Shown piece after piece: positions 60,440 to 64,000 of a stretch of 64,000 bases of DNA. Made by a program: the position numbers and the translations under genes. Within the stretch, counting starts at the first letter, position 1. Each line of letters starts with the position of its first letter. Source of the stretch: Chitinophagaceae bacterium (GTDB lineage Bacteria > Bacteroidota > Bacteroidia > Chitinophagales > Chitinophagaceae); assembly GCA_016710745.1 (NCBI GenBank), contig JADJVB010000012.1, forward strand, positions 124,001-188,000, read 5' to 3'. Under the pieces are notes generated by a model. It saw only the letters and a program-made list of their open reading frames with translations, made no database searches and was not told the DNA's origin.

Positions 60440-62935
60440 ATGAGAAAAATTATCCCCTTAATCGTTTTGATGCTATTAAGTGTGCTGTTTACCATGGCGC
60501 AGAATCTCAATCCGGCGGAAGCTGATAAAGCTTTACAACTGGTTGATGCAAACAAAGCAAGCATTGGGCTTTCGGCCGATGTAAGGAGCAGCTTTGTAGT
60601 ATCGAGCACCTTTGAAGACCAGGTTACAGGTACGCGTTATGTTTACCTGCTACAGGCTTATAAAGGTATTCCGGTATTTAACCAGATGCTGGTACTTTCC
60701 TTTAAAAACGGAAAGCTCTCCACAAAATCCGGCGTCTTCGATCCGGAAATTGAAAGATTGGTAAATGTGCCATCGGGCTCGCCGGCAGTTACTGCGGAAT
60801 CCGCGGTACAGTCTGCTTTGTCCGACCGCGGCTTCAGAGCTTCGGGATTTGCGATCGCTTTGAACCGTAAGGATCAGGGGCGATTTGTGGAATTTGGGAA
60901 CATGGGGATTTCTCAACAAAATATTACTGCCCAATTAATGTGGGTTCCAACCGAAGATATTTCGGTAGCCACAAAAATTGCCAGTCCGGCAACCGACGTT
61001 AATACGTCGTCAGTTATTTCAGCAAGATATAAATTGGCCTGGCAGGTATATATAATACCTAAAACCACATCTGATTATTGGTTGGTTAGGGTAAACGCCG
61101 CTGATAACAGCATTTTGGGCAATACCAACTTAACTGATTATGATAATTGGGGAGATCCAAATGAGAACACCAGTATTAAGTACCCCGATTTTGCCATGGG
61201 CAAAAACACATTGGGTGAGGGTCAGAAGGATCTCTTTGATATTAATAGTAAGGATGCAAAAACAAATGACGATCCTTCATTGGTTAGTAATGCCACCTAT
61301 CGCGTAATTCCTATTCCATTTGAGGCACCAAGTTTTATGCCGGGTGCATCTACAACATGGCATGCGATAAGGTCTAATCCCTGGACAAATGCTACCGTTG
61401 CCAATGCCACTACCTTAAACTGGCATACGGGTGCAGCCGCCACCGATTATGATTATAGTCGTGGTAATAATGTGTGGGCTTACCAGGATAGAACACCTTC
61501 AAATAATACAGGTTCTATCGCCAAGTCGGCCAGCTCTACAACGCCGTTGCCTACTTTAACTTTTGATTTTACACCTGATTATACGTTGGAGCCAACAGTT
61601 ACAACACCTCCAAACCAACAATTCAATATTACCAACCTGTTTTACTGGAATAACCTGATCCATGATATATTCTATGGTTATGGTTTTACAGAAGTAGGTG
61701 GTAATTTCCAGGATGATAACCTGGGCCGTGGTGGTGTGGGTAACGACCATGTGAACGCAGAAGCACAGGATGGAAGTGGTACCAATAATGCCAATTTCTC
61801 TACCCCTGCAGATGGTGGTAGCGGAAGAATGCAGATGTACCTGTGGACAGCACCAACACCCGACAGGGATGGTGATGTGGACAATGGTATTATTATACAT
61901 GAGCATGGCCATGGTATCGCAAAACGTGTTACCGGCGGACCGGCCAATACCGGTTGCTTAAGCAATGCAGAGCAGGGAGGAGAAGGAATCAGTGATTATA
62001 TGGGATTAATGCTTACCCAGGATTGGGCTGCAGCGAATGTGAATACAGGCTTTAACTCACCAAGAGGTATTGGTACCTATGCGTTGAACCAGCCTACGAC
62101 AGGTGTTGGTATCAGGCCACAACGGTATTGTACCGATTTTGCGGTTAACAATGCTACCTACGCAACTTTACCGAGCCAGGTAATTCCACATGGTGTGGGT
62201 TGGGTTTGGTGTAGCATGATGTGGGAAGTAACCTGGGAGATCATCAAGGAAGCCAATACCATCAATCCTAATATATATGCATGGAATGGCACCGAAGGAA
62301 ACGTAAGGGCTCTCCGCATAGTTATGGAAGGTTTGAGAACCCAACCTTGCAGCCCCGGTTTTGTTGATGCCAGAGATAATATGTTACTGGCCAGCCAAAC
62401 CTTATATGCTGGTGCTTATGATTGCGCCATCTGGAGAGCTTTTGCCAGAAGAGGTGTTGGTTTTGGTGCTTTACAGGGATCTGTAACCAGCATTAATGAT
62501 CAAACGCCATCTTTTGCATTGCCTCCTTCCTGTGTATTGGCAGGCCCTACCTGTACTATTAACCAGGCAGCTGCACAACCTGATCCTACGTCCACTTCGC
62601 CGATCAACTTTACCGTTGTGTTCAGCGAGGCAGTAAATGGATTTACAACCGGTGATGTTACCCTGGGCGGTACAGCAGGTGCAACTACACAAGTTGTTAC
62701 CGGTGGTCCAACTACATTCAATGTAGCGGTATCGGGTATGACCATGGCCGGAACAGTAACGGCTACCGTTGCTGCCGGTGTTTGTACCGGTGTTGCGTTA
62801 AATGATCCTAACAATGCCTCTACAAGTACTGATAATTCAGTTACTTTCTTAATGGCACCTCCGGGTACCTGTACCACGTTTGTGTCAAATATTACAACGG
62901 CCCTGTCCTCCAACAAGTTTAAGAGCTATCCGTAA
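60440..62935 (+). CDS. Secreted M36 (fungalysin-type) zinc metalloprotease with Ig-like domain; frame broken at end
   Basis: An 831-codon frame. A signal peptide (MRKIIPLIVLMLLSVLFTMAQ) is followed by an FTP-like propeptide region (about 30-230, with YVYLLQAYKGIPVFNQMLVL). The M36 catalytic domain has zinc motif HEHGH at residues 487-491 and the third ligand Glu in GGEGISDYMG (about 515). Then comes an Ig-like module (INQAAAQPDPTSTSPINF..., residues about 707-803). The frame stops after NKFKSYP, while the continuing domain is found in other frames (RNGIT, then KTCAAPLTCTPGLAGTFNYQ). Two one-base removals between about 62928 and 62955 would join it to the next segment. It is probably a type IX or outer-membrane-exported protease. 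Confidence 0.88.
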   Translation: MRKIIPLIVLMLLSVLFTMAQNLNPAEADKALQLVDANKASIGLSADVRSSFVVSSTFEDQVTGTRYVYLLQAYKGIPVFNQMLVLSFKNGKLSTKSGVFDPEIERLVNVPSGSPAVTAESAVQSALSDRGFRASGFAIALNRKDQGRFVEFGNMGISQQNITAQLMWVPTEDISVATKIASPATDVNTSSVISARYKLAWQVYIIPKTTSDYWLVRVNAADNSILGNTNLTDYDNWGDPNENTSIKYPDFAMGKNTLGEGQKDLFDINSKDAKTNDDPSLVSNATYRVIPIPFEAPSFMPGASTTWHAIRSNPWTNATVANATTLNWHTGAAATDYDYSRGNNVWAYQDRTPSNNTGSIAKSASSTTPLPTLTFDFTPDYTLEPTVTTPPNQQFNITNLFYWNNLIHDIFYGYGFTEVGGNFQDDNLGRGGVGNDHVNAEAQDGSGTNNANFSTPADGGSGRMQMYLWTAPTPDRDGDVDNGIIIHEHGHGIAKRVTGGPANTGCLSNAEQGGEGISDYMGLMLTQDWAAANVNTGFNSPRGIGTYALNQPTTGVGIRPQRYCTDFAVNNATYATLPSQVIPHGVGWVWCSMMWEVTWEIIKEANTINPNIYAWNGTEGNVRALRIVMEGLRTQPCSPGFVDARDNMLLASQTLYAGAYDCAIWRAFARRGVGFGALQGSVTSINDQTPSFALPPSCVLAGPTCTINQAAAQPDPTSTSPINFTVVFSEAVNGFTTGDVTLGGTAGATTQVVTGGPTTFNVAVSGMTMAGTVTATVAAGVCTGVALNDPNNASTSTDNSVTFLMAPPGTCTTFVSNITTALSSNKFKSYP
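62557..62847 (+). repeat. Ig-like module, copy 1 (97 codons)
   Basis: Encodes 97 residues from INQAAAQPDP to DNSVTF. About 73 of 97 residues agree with copy 2 at 63304-63594, and the DNA is also clearly alike, for example the FSEAV and VTGGPTT regions. Confidence 0.85.
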
Positions 62936-63855
62936 TGGCATTACCTAAAACCTGTGCTGCACCACTTACTTGTACGCCAGGTCTTGCAGGTACATTTAAT
63001 TACCAGATATTCCAGTGGACAAATCCGGTTGCTCAGTGTGTTACCGTTACTTATTCAGCAACTACGGCGAGCTTTGGTTTTGTAACTGTACACAATGCAC
63101 CTCCTACATTAACCAATTTATGTACCAACTGGGTTGCGGATCCCGGATCAAGTGCTACCGTAGGTACGCCGATCGTTTTCTCTTTCAACGGCACTGCGGG
63201 TACAACTTATTATTTCTTAGTTACCAATGTTGGAACACCTCCAACAGGATGTACATTAGATATATCGGCTCCAAATTGTGCGGCTGCCGGCCCATCGGTT
63301 ACGATAAACCAGGCTGCAGCACAACCCGATCCTACATCAGTAGAGCCAATCAACTTTACAGCTGTATTCAGCGAAGCGGTTACTGGCTTTGCAACCGGCG
63401 ATGTTACCTTAAGCGGTACCGCCGGTGCAACTTTAGCTACCGTAACAGGCGGTCCTACTACTTATAATGTAGCAGTAACCGGCATGACAGGAAGCGGAAC
63501 AGTAATTGCTTCTATAGCGGCTGGTGTTTGTACCAGCGTGGCTACAACGTCACCTAACGTAGCGTCTACCAGTTCAGATAATACAGTTACTTATAACTTA
63601 GTTCTGGGATGTACATCGGTTGACCCGATTGCCAGCGACACCGTTTGTAATGGAGCAACGCATCCGGGCAAAGCATTTACCAGCCCAACTGCGGGAACTA
63701 CCTTTAGCTGGGTAAATAACACACCGGCTATTGGTTTGGCAGCCAGTGGAACAGGTAATATTGCGCCGTTTACTGCAACTAACCCAGGTACTACGCCTTT
63801 AGTGGCTACGGTAACGGTGACGCCTTCACTTACCTTTGTCTTCAACCTATTGTAG
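62935..63855 (+). CDS. M36 protease continuation: PPC-like, Ig-like and PKD-like domains (frameshifted segment)
   Basis: A 306-codon frame that continues the protease. The first domain (KTCAAPLTCTPGLAGTFNYQ, QWTNPVAQCVTVTYSAT, TYYFLVTNVGTPPTGCTLDI) has the plan of a bacterial pre-peptidase C-terminal-like module. Then come the second Ig-like copy (INQAAAQPDPTSVEPINF...) and a PKD-like domain (CNGATHPGKAFTSPTAGTTF, SWVNNTPAIGLAASGTGNI). The ATG at 62935 is probably not a real start. The frame ends in FVFNLL, where the protein should go on in another frame (QPIVVTSTLDATDPT). Confidence 0.7.
   Translation: MALPKTCAAPLTCTPGLAGTFNYQIFQWTNPVAQCVTVTYSATTASFGFVTVHNAPPTLTNLCTNWVADPGSSATVGTPIVFSFNGTAGTTYYFLVTNVGTPPTGCTLDISAPNCAAAGPSVTINQAAAQPDPTSVEPINFTAVFSEAVTGFATGDVTLSGTAGATLATVTGGPTTYNVAVTGMTGSGTVIASIAAGVCTSVATTSPNVASTSSDNTVTYNLVLGCTSVDPIASDTVCNGATHPGKAFTSPTAGTTFSWVNNTPAIGLAASGTGNIAPFTATNPGTTPLVATVTVTPSLTFVFNLL
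63304..63594 (+). repeat. Ig-like module, copy 2 (97 codons)
   Basis: Same length as copy 1 (62557-62847) and about 75 percent identical at the protein level, so an intragenic domain duplication. The two copies lie in different reading frames of the sequence as given. Confidence 0.85.
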
Positions 63856-64000
63856 TGACCTCAACTTTAGATGCAACAGATCCTACAATGACCTCAAGGA
63901 TATTCAGAGATGGAGTTCCTTCAACCTGTCCGGTACCAAAAGCATGTCCGGGACCATTTGGTTCAGGTACTCATGTCATTATGAAAGTATTTAATTATGT
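63837..64000 (+). CDS. M36 protease continuation: second PPC-like domain (partial, third frame, runs off window)
   Basis: From about 63837 the frame reading QPIVVTSTLDATDPTMTSRI, then FRDGVPSTCPVPKACPGPFG is open to the window end. This repeats the beginning of the PPC-like module at 62935 (compare RNGITKTCAAPLTC) and so belongs to the same protein. A one-base indel between about 63820 and 63850 separates it from the previous frame. The rest of the protein, probably including a type IX sorting domain, lies outside. Confidence 0.6.

Noticed and set aside
1..64000. Insertion sequence, prophage or integrative element
   Set aside because: No transposase, integrase, phage structural or conjugation gene is visible, and no long terminal repeats were noticed.

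Overview
The window is chromosomal DNA of a Bacteroidota member, most likely Chitinophagaceae-like. The evidence is TAnnTTTG -7 promoter boxes (sometimes with an upstream TTG), a SusC-type receptor, outer-membrane beta-barrel families of this phylum, DUF4270, GSCFA, DUF5686 and YfhO-like proteins, and the panC / short glycogen-synthase-like / DUF4270 arrangement. I see no rRNA, CRISPR array, integrase, transposase or prophage genes. There is one tRNA (His).

Layout. 0-5 kb: end of a surface-polysaccharide cluster read leftward (YfhO-like membrane protein, methyltransferase, GT4 glycosyltransferase, start of an epimerase). 5-16.5 kb: outer-membrane beta-barrel protein, DUF445 protein, tRNA-His, tail-specific protease, DinB protein, subtilase, ALDH7-type dehydrogenase and panB, with palindromic and heptamer repeats between genes. 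16.5-26.9 kb: a GldN-like protein (split), ppx and ppk1 (split), rfaE2-type adenylyltransferase, flippase-like protein, panC, glycogen-synthase-like protein, DUF4270 lipoprotein and metK. 27-37.5 kb: an accessory stretch, AT-rich in part. It has a collagen-like lipoprotein (split), a 36-nt leader found twice, a lipoprotein / membrane protein / histidine kinase / response regulator cassette, rlmB, five envelope genes of unknown role, and two tandem paralogous HTH proteins. 37.5-50 kb: HMG-CoA lyase, GSCFA protein, miaE, two lipocalin-like lipoproteins, penicillin acylase, DUF5686 protein, trhO, lactonase and purC. 50-64 kb: SusC-type receptor with a fasciclin lipoprotein, ychF, nucleoside-recognition transporter, class C serine hydrolase, serA, two gene fragments meeting head on, and a multidomain M36 metalloprotease running off the end.

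The genes combine housekeeping metabolism (pantothenate from panB and panC, SAM from metK, serine, purines, polyphosphate turnover) with a large envelope and secretion programme. The strongest global oddity is that at least seven genes are broken by single-base indels, mostly in homopolymer runs, and in each case I could reconstruct the continuous protein by hand. This fits residual assembly error best, but true decay or transcriptional slippage is possible. The most interesting candidates for new biology are the 36-nt repeated leader, the lipoprotein/membrane/two-component cassette with a dyad upstream, and the intergenic tandem arrays that all have a 7-bp period.
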